This document shows positions 10,278 to 19,007 of a stretch of 64,000 nucleotides of DNA, piece by piece. The notes beneath the pieces were generated by a model, which did not search any database, was not told the DNA's origin, and was given only the letters and a program-made list of their open reading frames with translations. A program made the position numbers and the translations under genes. The stretch's first letter is position 1. Each line of letters starts with the position of its first letter. Origin of the DNA: Bacillota bacterium (GTDB lineage Bacteria > Bacillota > Clostridia > Peptostreptococcales > Anaerovoracaceae); contig JAEDDI010000001.1 of assembly GCA_016293805.1 (NCBI GenBank), positions 93,596-157,595 on the forward strand. The letters run 5' to 3'.

Positions 10278-11093
10278 ATGGCCCCCAGGTGGTTTAAGAA
10301 AACAAAAAACGACTATGAAGAAGAAGTAATGAGTATTCTTGAGGAAAGTTCTGAAAACGGTTCCCTGAGAGAAGAAGGTAAGAAAATGATCAATGCGATA
10401 TTTGCATTTGATGATAAACTTGCGCATGAGATAATGACTCCTCGTACAGATGTCTTCATGATAGATATTCAGGATCCTCAGGAAGAATACATGGAGCAGC
10501 TTATGGAGCTGCGTTACTCCAGAGTTCCTGTCTATGACGACGATGTCGATAATATAATAGGAATTCTTCACATTAAAGACTATTTCATGCAGGCATATAA
10601 AGAAGGTTTTGAAAACGTGAATATCAGGGATATTCTTCGCAGAGCCTGCTTCGTTCCCGAAACAAAGACAATAGATTCTCTGTTTTTCGAACTGCAGAAG
10701 ACAAATCAGCATATGTCCATACTTATAGACGAATACGGCGGCTTCAGCGGCATAGTAACAATGGAAGATCTGATTGAACAGATTGTCGGAGATATAGATG
10801 ATGAATATGATGAAACAGAACTTGAAATCAGGAAGCAGGATGACGGTTCATATATTGTCGGAGGCAATACATCTCTTTACGATCTGAACGACGAGCTTGG
10901 AACAGAAATATCTTCCGACAACAGTGAGACAGTCGGTGGATTTGTAATAGAGCTTCTCGGCGAGATTCCGGAAGAGAAAGTAGCTGTATCATTCGAAAAC
11001 TACACATTCACTGTGATGTCTGTAAAGGACAGAAGAATAGAGAATGTTCTTGTTACAATAGGAGAGGATGATAATTCAGCAGAAAACGAATAG
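10278..11093 (+). CDS. CBS-pair / CorC_HlyC domain protein without membrane domain
   Basis: A 271-residue protein with a short acidic lead, two CBS motifs (about 60-190, with MTPRTDVFMID and IDEYGGFSGIVT) and a C-terminal CorC_HlyC/transporter-associated domain from about 195. Larger HlyC/CorC proteins begin with a DUF21 membrane domain. This one lacks it, as Escherichia coli CorC does, and should be soluble. CorC is tied to Mg/Co efflux; the actual role here is unknown. It has its own promoter and terminator. Confidence 0.85.
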   Translation: MAPRWFKKTKNDYEEEVMSILEESSENGSLREEGKKMINAIFAFDDKLAHEIMTPRTDVFMIDIQDPQEEYMEQLMELRYSRVPVYDDDVDNIIGILHIKDYFMQAYKEGFENVNIRDILRRACFVPETKTIDSLFFELQKTNQHMSILIDEYGGFSGIVTMEDLIEQIVGDIDDEYDETELEIRKQDDGSYIVGGNTSLYDLNDELGTEISSDNSETVGGFVIELLGEIPEEKVAVSFENYTFTVMSVKDRRIENVLVTIGEDDNSAENE

Positions 11094-11098
11094 AGTGC

Positions 11099-11125
11099 AC
11101 CTGCTATCATGCATAGCAGGTATTT
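11099..11125 (+). terminator. Terminator after the CBS/CorC gene
   Basis: Perfect 9-bp stem ACCTGCTAT (11099-11107) / ATAGCAGGT (11113-11121) with a 5-base loop, followed by ATTTTAGTATTTTC. Confidence 0.7.
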
Positions 11126-11155
11126 TAGTATTTTCTTCAACTATTCCTTAAAATG

Positions 11156-11184
11156 TTGTACGAAATATGGTTATTTGATATAAT
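11156..11184 (+). promoter_or_regulatory. Promoter of the yqhY-nusB-xse-isp-dxs run
   Basis: TTGTAC at 11156-11161, an exact 17-base spacer, and TATAAT at 11179-11184. The start codon of yqhY follows about 19 bases later, after CTGGAGG. No other convincing promoter or terminator is seen until tlyA, so this probably drives a long operon. Confidence 0.8.
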
Positions 11185-11202
11185 ATTCTGGAGGTAAAAT
11201 AT

Positions 11203-11574
11203 ATGCAGGATAGAGAAACAACCCGAAGCAAAGTACGTATAAGTGATGAGGTTGTCGCAATATGTACAGCAAATGTCCTATACAGAACCAAAGGAATATA
11301 CAGGCTGCAGGGCGGAATAATCGAAAACTTCATAAATTCACAGAATCAGGGCATCAGAATCACGAGAAATGACGATGCTGTTAATGTCGATCTGAACATC
11401 GTTGCAGACTATGATGTTCAGATACCGCAGGTTGCCTGGGACACACAGGTTAACGTAAAGAAAGAAATCGAGCATATTACCGGACTTTCCGTAAATGCTG
11501 TAAACATACATGTTCAGGGAGTCAGACTTCCTGATGAGGAGGAAAACGATGACAAGAAACGAAGCAAGAGATAG
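11203..11574 (+). CDS. yqhY: Asp23/Gls24 family protein, YqhY type
   Basis: A 123-residue Asp23/Gls24 protein with the family core (ISDEVVAICTANVL, VDLNIVADYDVQIP and VNIHVQGV). The family is linked to envelope stress and, for YqhY, to control of fatty-acid synthesis in Bacillus. It sits directly before nusB, exactly as yqhY does. A basic/acidic tail (EEENDDKKRSKR) ends the protein. A second paralogue of the YloU type lies at 61954-62334. Confidence 0.88.
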   Translation: MQDRETTRSKVRISDEVVAICTANVLYRTKGIYRLQGGIIENFINSQNQGIRITRNDDAVNVDLNIVADYDVQIPQVAWDTQVNVKKEIEHITGLSVNAVNIHVQGVRLPDEEENDDKKRSKR

Positions 11575-11947
11575 ACTGATGCAGATGATTTTTCAGATGG
11601 ACGCCCAGAATGATTTTTCTGCCGAGGCAAGAGATAAATACTTTGAAAATTATCCTGTAAGAGGCAAACAGGCAGAATATATAACTGAAGTACATGAATA
11701 TCTCATGAACAATATTGAAACTATAGACAAGTTAATCGATGAATCAAGCAACGGCTGGAAGACAGGAAGAATGGCGAAAATGGATCTTGCCATCGTTCGT
11801 CTTGCAATCGCTGAAATTCGAGCAATGGATGATGTGCCTTCCGCAGTTGCCATAAACGAAGCTGTTAATCTTGCCAAAATCTACGGAACTGAGAATTCAC
11901 CGAAATTCATTAACGGACTCCTGGGAAAGGCAGTTGAATTACTGTGA
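11549..11947 (+). CDS. nusB: Transcription antitermination factor NusB
   Basis: A 132-residue NusB, an all-helical protein that binds boxA with S10 (NusE) in rRNA antitermination. The C-terminal VAINEAVNLAKIYG and FINGLLGK are characteristic. A frame open from 11510 exists, but GAGGAGG (11536-11542) places the start at the ATG at 11549, inside the last codons of yqhY (26-base overlap). Confidence 0.93.
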   Translation: MTRNEARDRLMQMIFQMDAQNDFSAEARDKYFENYPVRGKQAEYITEVHEYLMNNIETIDKLIDESSNGWKTGRMAKMDLAIVRLAIAEIRAMDDVPSAVAINEAVNLAKIYGTENSPKFINGLLGKAVELL

Positions 11948-12849
11948 TACTTGCATTCGACACAAGCAATTATACAACATCCATCGCAGTCTATGACATG
12001 GATAAAGGTATAGTTTACGATGAAAGAATGATTCTAAAGGTTGCAAAAGGAAACAGGGGCCTCAGACAGTCGGATGCCCTTTTTCAGCATATAGAAAACC
12101 TTGAAAGAATGTCAATAAAACTTGACTGTTACGACATAGATGCAGTGTGTGTATCTTCAAGGCCAAGACCTCTTGAAGGTTCATATATGCCATGCTTTCG
12201 GGCAGGAATTACGTCAGGAAGACTGATTGCATCGCTGATTGGTGTTCCGTATTTTGAAGTGTCACATCAGGAGGGACATATAGCGGCGGCAAAATACGAA
12301 ACGGCATTTGAAGATGAAGAAACACTCATATGCTGCCATCTTTCAGGCGGAACTTGCGAAATACTTAAGTATGATAACGGTGACATTTCAATAGAGGGCG
12401 GAAGCCTTGATATATCATTCGGACAGCTGATAGACAGGACAGGTGTCTTTTACGGTATTGATTTTCCTGCCGGCAAACATCTTGACAGACTTGCACTTGA
12501 GGGTAACGATGCCAGGATATTCAGAAAAGTAAATGTGAAAGACGGATATTTTAACATATCAGGGATTGAGAATCAGGTAATGAGTTTGTCACTTTCACCT
12601 GAGGATGCAGCTTCTGCTGTCTTCCGTACCATTACTGATGTTCTTTCAGAATCAGTTGCGCAGGTATGTGACAGGACAGGCATAGACAAAGTACTGTTTG
12701 CAGGCGGGGTTTCTTCCAGCAGGTTTATACGCGAAAGACTGTCTCTTGAAGGTGTGCATTATCAGTTTGGCAAACCTGAGCTTGCCTGTGACAATGCAGT
12801 TGGTACAGCGATACTTGGAGGTAAACTGTTATGGCAGCAAAACCTGTAA
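11944..12849 (+). CDS. TsaD/Kae1-like paralogue
   Basis: A 301-residue ASKHA-fold protein related to TsaD, the enzyme that makes t6A in tRNA. It has the iron-ligand-like motif HQEGH (His108, His112), a Gly-rich FAGGVSSSRF and a C-terminal CDNAVGTAILGG. It is shorter than true TsaD (usually near 340) and begins with DTSNYTTS where TsaD has a SCDETA-like motif. This marks a clostridial paralogue family of unknown job. Start is a GTG in a GTGA overlap with nusB. It occupies the slot where Bacillus carries folD. Confidence 0.75.
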   Translation: MILAFDTSNYTTSIAVYDMDKGIVYDERMILKVAKGNRGLRQSDALFQHIENLERMSIKLDCYDIDAVCVSSRPRPLEGSYMPCFRAGITSGRLIASLIGVPYFEVSHQEGHIAAAKYETAFEDEETLICCHLSGGTCEILKYDNGDISIEGGSLDISFGQLIDRTGVFYGIDFPAGKHLDRLALEGNDARIFRKVNVKDGYFNISGIENQVMSLSLSPEDAASAVFRTITDVLSESVAQVCDRTGIDKVLFAGGVSSSRFIRERLSLEGVHYQFGKPELACDNAVGTAILGGKLLWQQNL

Positions 12850-14063
12850 AAGTTTCACAGCTTAATGCATATATAAAGAGAATACTGCAGAGCAGTCCTG
12901 TATTATCAAATGTAACCGTTATCGGAGAAGTTTCAAATCTCAAGTTTCATTCAAGCGGACATGTGTATTTTTCTCTAAAGGATGAAAAAGGAAAAATCAG
13001 CTGTTTCCTTCCTGCAGATATCGCAGTTTCTATGGACAAAAGCATAGAAGAAGGTACGGAAGCTGTTGTTACAGGATATATTTATCTTTATGAGCGGGGC
13101 GGAAGCTACTCGATAAATGTTAAAACCATAGAGAAGTCAGGAACAGGAAATCTTGCTGCTGAATTTGAAAAGCTGAAAAAGAAACTTGAAGCAGAAGGAC
13201 TGTTTGACAGATCTGCGAAAAAACCTCTGAACCCGTTTCCTCGCAGAGTTGCCGTTGTGACATCCGATACAGGCGCAGCAGTTCATGATATTATTAAGAT
13301 AATCAGGTCAAGAAACAGGTATGTAGATATACTTGTATGTCCTGTACTGGTTCAGGGTCCATCCGCAGCTTCCGATATATCATCTATGATAACTGAACTC
13401 AATGAGAAATGTCCGGATACAGATGTTATAATCACGGGAAGAGGAGGCGGCTCAATGGAAGAGCTCTGGGCATTCAACGAAGAATCAGTTGCAAGAGCCA
13501 TTGCCGCATCTGATATACCTGTAATTTCAGCAGTAGGGCATGAGACAGACTTTACAATAGCTGATTTTGCAGCAGATGTCAGAGCAGAAACACCTACAGC
13601 TGCAGCAGTGCTTGCAGTACCTGACATAAATGAACTTGTAATGTACACAGAGGAACTTATGCAGAGTATTGATGCATACATGGATTCCATACTTGAAAGG
13701 AATTATCTCAGGCTTCAGGGCTCTGGTATTGTACAGATGTCTCATCTTCTTTACTCAATGATTTCCGGAAGAGAAATGGAGATTAAGGCCCTGTTTAATG
13801 TACTTGAGTTTGAAACAGACTCAAGGCTTGAGAGACTTGATAGCAGGATTAAATTATGCCGAGACACAATAGAGAATCTCAATCCATCCCGTATACTTGA
13901 AAAAGGATACAGCATTATTAAAGATGAGAATGATTTATGCATAACGGAAATCGGAGATCTTCGTTCAGGTAATGAAATAAAGATAGTAATGCGCGGCGGA
14001 GATGCCGGTGCACTTATTACAGAGGTGAGGAAATACAATGGAAAACAGGGAAATGTCATTTGA
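12831..14063 (+). CDS. xseA: Exodeoxyribonuclease VII large subunit
   Basis: A 410-residue XseA. An N-terminal OB domain (VIGEVSNLKFHSSGHVYFSLK) leads to the catalytic core with PRRVAVVTSDTGAAVHDI and DVIITGRGGGS. A C-terminal coiled region binds the small subunit. The complex degrades single-stranded DNA. The gene overlaps the TsaD-like gene by 19 bases and xseB by 26, consistent with a coupled 1:many subunit ratio. Confidence 0.96.
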   Translation: MAAKPVKVSQLNAYIKRILQSSPVLSNVTVIGEVSNLKFHSSGHVYFSLKDEKGKISCFLPADIAVSMDKSIEEGTEAVVTGYIYLYERGGSYSINVKTIEKSGTGNLAAEFEKLKKKLEAEGLFDRSAKKPLNPFPRRVAVVTSDTGAAVHDIIKIIRSRNRYVDILVCPVLVQGPSAASDISSMITELNEKCPDTDVIITGRGGGSMEELWAFNEESVARAIAASDIPVISAVGHETDFTIADFAADVRAETPTAAAVLAVPDINELVMYTEELMQSIDAYMDSILERNYLRLQGSGIVQMSHLLYSMISGREMEIKALFNVLEFETDSRLERLDSRIKLCRDTIENLNPSRILEKGYSIIKDENDLCITEIGDLRSGNEIKIVMRGGDAGALITEVRKYNGKQGNVI

Positions 14064-14232
14064 GGAATGTATGAAACAGCTTGAATTGTGTGCTGAAAAA
14101 ATCAAAAACGCAGATACAACACTTGAAGAATCCATCAGAGCATACGAAGAAGGACAGAAGTACTATCTCAAATGTTCGGAAATATTAAATGACGCTAAGG
14201 GAAAAGTTCAGTTATACAGAAAAGAGGATTAA
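14038..14232 (+). CDS. xseB: Exodeoxyribonuclease VII small subunit
   Basis: A 64-residue two-helix protein with the family pattern MSFEECMKQLE, TLEESIRAYEEG and LNDAKGKVQ. Several copies bind the XseA coiled arm. It is too short to judge by itself, but position and motif leave little doubt. The start lies inside xseA, preceded by GAGGTGAGG. Confidence 0.93.
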   Translation: MENREMSFEECMKQLELCAEKIKNADTTLEESIRAYEEGQKYYLKCSEILNDAKGKVQLYRKED

Positions 14233-14234
14233 CT

Positions 14235-15131
14235 ATGAGTATTAAATCATATGACGAGTACAGGAACTTTGCAGAAGAACATCTTATGGATTATATCCCT
14301 GAAATAGATCATAAGAGCATCACTTTATATGATTCGATGAAATATTCGATCACATCCGGAGGAAAAAGACTCAGACCTGTTCTATTGCTCGCATCATGTG
14401 AATTCTCGGGCGGAACAATGGTAGACGCACTGCCGTATGCATGTGCACTTGAATACATTCATACTTATTCACTTATCCATGATGACCTGCCGGCAATGGA
14501 TAACGATGATTTCAGAAGAGGAAATCCGACTAATCACAGGGTATTCGGTGACGCCATAGCAATACTTGCAGGTGACGGACTTCTTAATTCAGCATATGAA
14601 ATCATGAATATGGACATGCTGATGTATTTCGATAACCCGATAGCCCTCAAGAAGCGCATATGTGCATCATATGAGATTTCTAAAGGCTCAGGTGTAAGAG
14701 GAATGGTTGCAGGACAGGTTGCCGATATAGAGGCGCAGGGTCACTCATGCTCAAAGGAAATGCTTGACTACATTCATCTTAACAAGACAGCCGCACTCAT
14801 AGTTTCGGCAATAAGGGCAGGCGCATACATAGGCGGCGCCGATTCAGAGAGAATTGAGGCACTTACATCATACGGTGAAAACCTTGGGCTTCTTTTCCAG
14901 ATAACCGATGATATACTTGATGTCACCGGCGATTCGGCTGAAATGGGCAAGGCCACAGGAGCAGATGCAAAAAACAACAAATCTACATATATATCTGTAT
15001 ACAACCTTGAAAAGACAAAACAGAGAGCCATTAATCTTGCAGACAATGCAAAAAAAGCTCTCTCAAACTATGGAAAAGATGCACAGTTTTATATCGATAT
15101 TGTCGATAAAGTGCTTATAAGGACTAAATAA
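14235..15131 (+). CDS. ispA: Polyprenyl (farnesyl/geranyl) diphosphate synthase
   Basis: A 298-residue trans-prenyltransferase that condenses IPP with allylic diphosphates, probably to farnesyl diphosphate. The first Asp-rich motif is HDDLPAMDNDDFRRG and the second DDILD. GGKRLRP near residue 40 is also typical. Neighbouring dxs supplies the precursors through the MEP pathway. The stop shares its last base with the dxs ATG. Confidence 0.94.
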   Translation: MSIKSYDEYRNFAEEHLMDYIPEIDHKSITLYDSMKYSITSGGKRLRPVLLLASCEFSGGTMVDALPYACALEYIHTYSLIHDDLPAMDNDDFRRGNPTNHRVFGDAIAILAGDGLLNSAYEIMNMDMLMYFDNPIALKKRICASYEISKGSGVRGMVAGQVADIEAQGHSCSKEMLDYIHLNKTAALIVSAIRAGAYIGGADSERIEALTSYGENLGLLFQITDDILDVTGDSAEMGKATGADAKNNKSTYISVYNLEKTKQRAINLADNAKKALSNYGKDAQFYIDIVDKVLIRTK

Positions 15132-16987
15132 TGAATAAAATTCTAAACTACAGTTTTCCCGATGACCTGAAATCAATGGACAGCGAAAGACTTGAAGAAC
15201 TGGCCGGTGAAATACGTGAATTTCTGATAGATTCAGTTTCCTTAACAGGAGGTCATCTGGCTTCTAACCTTGGAGCGGTAGAACTTACTATCGCACTGCA
15301 CAAAGTATTTGATTGTTATAAAGACCGTATCATATGGGATGTGGGACATCAGTCATATGTACATAAAATTCTTACCGGGAGAGCATCAGAATTTAATACT
15401 TTAAGACAGATTGGCGGTCTAAGCGGCTTTCCAAAGCAGTCGGAAAGTGATGCAGACGTATTCGATACAGGTCATGCAAGCAATTCAATTTCACTTGCCG
15501 CAGGACTTGCTGCTGCAAGAGATCTTGCTGGTGAAGACTACAGCGTTATATCAGTAATCGGAGATGGTGCTCTTACGGGCGGACTGGCATTTGAGGGACT
15601 CAATAATCTGGGAGTGATGAAGACAAAAGCTATTGTCATAGTTAATGATAACGGTATGTCGATTTCCAGAAATACCGGTGGAATTGCTGCTCATCTTGGA
15701 AATCTCAGAATGTCATCCAGATATGAACATGCCAAAGATACTGTAAGAAGTGCTCTTAACATGATTCCGGTTGTCGGAACAGGAATTGCAAAAGGAATTT
15801 CAGATATCAAAAACTCTGTGAAATATGCTCTGTCATCAGACAGTGCTGTATTTGAGTCCTTTGGATTTAAATATATAGGTCCAATTGACGGACACAGTAT
15901 AGATGTGCTTGTAAGCACCCTCGAAAGCGCAAGACAGATTGACGGTCCCGTTCTTATACATGCAGTAACCACAAAAGGAAAAGGATATTCTTTTGCAGAA
16001 GAAGAACCGGGAAAATTTCACGGAATCGGAAGATTTGACAAGCATACAGGCAAGGCAGTACAGCAGGAGCCGGGATACAGCAATGCCTTCGGCAGACATC
16101 TTACAGAGCTAGCTCTTAAAGACAGCAGAATATGCGCAGTATATGCTGCCATGGAGGAGGGAACAGGTCTTACATTGTTCAAAGAGACGTTTCCCGAGAG
16201 AGCATTTGATGCGGGAATAGCGGAAGAGCATGCCGTTACATTTGCTGCAGGCCTTGCAAAAGGCGGATTAAGACCATTTGTCACAGTTTACTCAACATTC
16301 CTTCAGAGAGCATACGACGAAATTATAGAGGATGTATGCATACAGAAACTGCCTGTAGTATTTGCGATAGACAGAGCAGGCTGTGTCGGAAGAGACGGTG
16401 AAACACATCATGGTATATTTGATATTTCTTATCTTTCACATATGCCGGGAATGACAGTATTAGCACCAAGAGATTTTGCAGAACTGTATGAAATGATGGA
16501 ATATGCACTTACTCTTGACGGGCCGGCTGCAATAAGATATCCAAGAGGGGGACAGAAAGTGCTTCCTGAGGAATTCGGAGTGTACAGTATAGAAGCCGGA
16601 AGAGCACAGAAGCTTATATCTGGGAGCGATGTCGAGATATGGGCATGCGGCAATATGGTGTACGATGCATTTGAAGTGTTCAAGATACTTGACAGCAGAG
16701 GAATAAGAGCCGGCGTAGTAAACGCAAGATTTATCAGTCCTGTTGATGCAGTTACTCTTGAGGAGACTGACGGCAGGGTAAAGCTCATCGTTACAATGGA
16801 GGATAACATCCTCAAGGGCGGGTTCGGATCTCAGATTTCAGCGCTTGCAAAAAAAACACAGGTGCTTTCATTCGGATGGCCCGACAGATTCATAGAACAC
16901 GGAAGTGTGGATGAACTCAAGAGAAAATACGGACTTGATTCTGAGTCCGTAGCAGAAAGGATAATAGATAAACTTGAAGGAAAGTAA
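15131..16987 (+). CDS. dxs: 1-Deoxy-D-xylulose-5-phosphate synthase
   Basis: A 618-residue TPP enzyme making DXP from pyruvate and glyceraldehyde 3-phosphate, the first step of the MEP isoprenoid pathway. The conserved WDVGHQSYVHKILTGR, the TPP motif GDGALTGG with NDNGMSIS, the catalytic Glu in AMEEGTGL, and DAGIAEEHAVTFAAG are all visible. Length is normal. It lies between ispA and tlyA as in Bacillus. Confidence 0.97.
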   Translation: MNKILNYSFPDDLKSMDSERLEELAGEIREFLIDSVSLTGGHLASNLGAVELTIALHKVFDCYKDRIIWDVGHQSYVHKILTGRASEFNTLRQIGGLSGFPKQSESDADVFDTGHASNSISLAAGLAAARDLAGEDYSVISVIGDGALTGGLAFEGLNNLGVMKTKAIVIVNDNGMSISRNTGGIAAHLGNLRMSSRYEHAKDTVRSALNMIPVVGTGIAKGISDIKNSVKYALSSDSAVFESFGFKYIGPIDGHSIDVLVSTLESARQIDGPVLIHAVTTKGKGYSFAEEEPGKFHGIGRFDKHTGKAVQQEPGYSNAFGRHLTELALKDSRICAVYAAMEEGTGLTLFKETFPERAFDAGIAEEHAVTFAAGLAKGGLRPFVTVYSTFLQRAYDEIIEDVCIQKLPVVFAIDRAGCVGRDGETHHGIFDISYLSHMPGMTVLAPRDFAELYEMMEYALTLDGPAAIRYPRGGQKVLPEEFGVYSIEAGRAQKLISGSDVEIWACGNMVYDAFEVFKILDSRGIRAGVVNARFISPVDAVTLEETDGRVKLIVTMEDNILKGGFGSQISALAKKTQVLSFGWPDRFIEHGSVDELKRKYGLDSESVAERIIDKLEGK

Positions 16988-17783
16988 AGAAAGACTTGAT
17001 GTTCTTCTTGTAGAAAGAGGATATTTCAAATCAAGAGAACAGGCTAAAAGATCGATAATGGCCGGAATTGTTTTCGTAGACGGCGAAAGAATCGACAAGG
17101 CGGGAACTCCTGTCAGAGCAGCTTCTGAAATACTTGTCAAAGACAATATCTGTCCATATGTATCAAGAGGCGGTCTAAAGCTCGAGAAAATGATTGATCT
17201 TTACGGATTCAGTCTTAAAGATACAGTATGTGCAGATATCGGAGCCTCAACAGGAGGCTTCACCGACTGCATGCTGCAGAAAGGCGCAAAAAAAGTATTT
17301 GCAATAGATGTAGGATACGGTCAGCTTGACTGGAAGCTCAGAAATGATGAACGCGTTGTAAATATGGAAAAATGCAATATCAGGTATCTTGATCCTGATA
17401 CAATCGATGATGACATTACATTTATATCCATAGACGTATCCTTCATATCTCTTAGACTTGTATTCGCTGTCGCCACAAAGCTTCTGAGGGAAGATGGAAG
17501 TCTTGTATGTCTTGTAAAGCCTCAGTTTGAAGCAGGAAGAGAACAGGTGGGCAAGGGCGGTATTGTAAGAGATCCTAAAGTTCACGAAGAAGTCATAAAC
17601 AATGTAATAGACTACGGCATAACAAACGGTCTTTATGCCCACGGACTTACATTTTCACCTGTAACAGGAGCAAAAGGAAATATTGAATATCTTCTTTATA
17701 TGACAAAAGATAAAGAAGGTGAAACAGTCGATCAATTAACTATAAAGAAAACAGTTGCGGAATCACACGAACAGCTAAAGTAG
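16974..17783 (+). CDS. tlyA: TlyA family rRNA 2'-O-methyltransferase
   Basis: A 269-residue protein with an N-terminal S4 RNA-binding domain (RLDVLLVERGYFKSREQA) and an FtsJ-like methyltransferase domain (DIGASTGGFTDCML). Mycobacterial TlyA methylates 16S and 23S rRNA riboses and was first called a hemolysin. The best start is a TTG at 16974, 14 bases inside dxs, with AGAAAGGA upstream; no ATG fits the conserved N-terminus. The usual argR-recN neighbours are missing here. Confidence 0.88.
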   Translation: MKESKERLDVLLVERGYFKSREQAKRSIMAGIVFVDGERIDKAGTPVRAASEILVKDNICPYVSRGGLKLEKMIDLYGFSLKDTVCADIGASTGGFTDCMLQKGAKKVFAIDVGYGQLDWKLRNDERVVNMEKCNIRYLDPDTIDDDITFISIDVSFISLRLVFAVATKLLREDGSLVCLVKPQFEAGREQVGKGGIVRDPKVHEEVINNVIDYGITNGLYAHGLTFSPVTGAKGNIEYLLYMTKDKEGETVDQLTIKKTVAESHEQLK

Positions 17784-17805
17784 ATTCCGATTAAGGAGTA
17801 TATAT

Positions 17806-19002
17806 ATGAAACTATCAGAACGAGTAGAAAAAATGCAGTTCTCTCCTATCAGGAGATTTAATGAATACGCACTTGAAGCAGAAAGAAACGGAAAGAAAAT
17901 ATACAGACTGAATATAGGACAGCCTGATGTCGAGACACCTGAATGTTTCCTTGAAGCTATCAAGAGCATCAATTTAGATGTCATTGAATATGCTGAATCC
18001 GGCGGTGTTGAAGATCTTCAGCAGGCGATTATTGACTATTTCAGAATCTATAATATCTATTATGAAAAAAAGGATATTATGGTTACGGCAGGAGGATCAG
18101 AAGCGCTTAACATGCTTTTCACAACAATACTTGATCCAGGTGATGAAGTACTTATAGCCGAGCCGTTTTATACAAACTATCATACATTCATAGCAGCGGC
18201 AAACGGCAAGGTTGTTCCGGTGACAACAAGTGCAGAGGAAGGATACCACTATGCCGATGTGGATAAGCTTGAAGCAGCTGTTACAGACAAAACTAAAGCC
18301 ATCCTTATAACAAATCCCGGCAATCCTACAGGAACTATTCTCACAAAGGACGAAATGCAGCTTATCATCGATTTTGCAATCAACCATGACCTTTGGATTA
18401 TAGCCGATGAAGTTTACAGAGAATTCGCATATGACGGACGCAAAGTATATTCCTTCGGCATGTTCGAAGAATGCAAGAACAGACTGATAATTGTGGACTC
18501 TGTTTCAAAGAGGTTCTCTGCATGCGGAGCAAGAGTAGGATGCCTTGTTACTAAAAATGAAGATGTAGCACAGGGCGTAATGAAACTTGCACAGGGCAGA
18601 CTCTGTGTTGCAACGCTTGACCAGATAGGCGCTGCTGCTTTATACAGACTTGATAAATCATACTACAAGGAAATACGTACAGTATACGAAAAGAGAAGAG
18701 ATGCAGTATACGAAGAGATAATGAAAATACCGGGAGTAATATGTAAAAAACCGGGCGGCTCTTTTTATCTCATGGTCAAACTACCTGTAGACAATGTTGA
18801 AAACTTCCTCATGTTCCTTCTAAAGGAGTATTCTGATAACAACGAGACAGTAATGTTCTCTCCTGCAGGAGGATTCTATGCAACCAAAGGTCTTGGGAGA
18901 GACGAACTGCGCATAGCTTATGTGCTCAATGAAGATTCTCTTAGAAGAGGAATTCAGATTCTTGCAGGCGGCCTTAAGGCATACAAGGAAAAAGAGGATT
19001 AA
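17806..19002 (+). CDS. PLP-dependent class I aminotransferase
   Basis: A 398-residue fold-type I aminotransferase. Recognisable are NIGQPDVETPE, the TAGGSEALNM cofactor-phosphate region, NPGNPTG, the DEVYREFAYD block and the Schiff-base Lys in DSVSKRFSACGARVG. The C-terminal Arg is in ELRIAYVLN. The family covers Asp, aromatic and other substrates, and the sequence does not decide which. GGAG precedes the ATG, and mutS begins 5 bases after the stop. Confidence 0.85.
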   Translation: MKLSERVEKMQFSPIRRFNEYALEAERNGKKIYRLNIGQPDVETPECFLEAIKSINLDVIEYAESGGVEDLQQAIIDYFRIYNIYYEKKDIMVTAGGSEALNMLFTTILDPGDEVLIAEPFYTNYHTFIAAANGKVVPVTTSAEEGYHYADVDKLEAAVTDKTKAILITNPGNPTGTILTKDEMQLIIDFAINHDLWIIADEVYREFAYDGRKVYSFGMFEECKNRLIIVDSVSKRFSACGARVGCLVTKNEDVAQGVMKLAQGRLCVATLDQIGAAALYRLDKSYYKEIRTVYEKRRDAVYEEIMKIPGVICKKPGGSFYLMVKLPVDNVENFLMFLLKEYSDNNETVMFSPAGGFYATKGLGRDELRIAYVLNEDSLRRGIQILAGGLKAYKEKED

Positions 19003-19007
19003 TCCAT

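Noticed and set aside
10221..10712. Minus-strand frame of 163 codons opposite the CBS/CorC gene
   Set aside because: It is antisense to a well-recognised gene, rich in Cys, His and Tyr as reversed codons give, and lacks a ribosome binding site.
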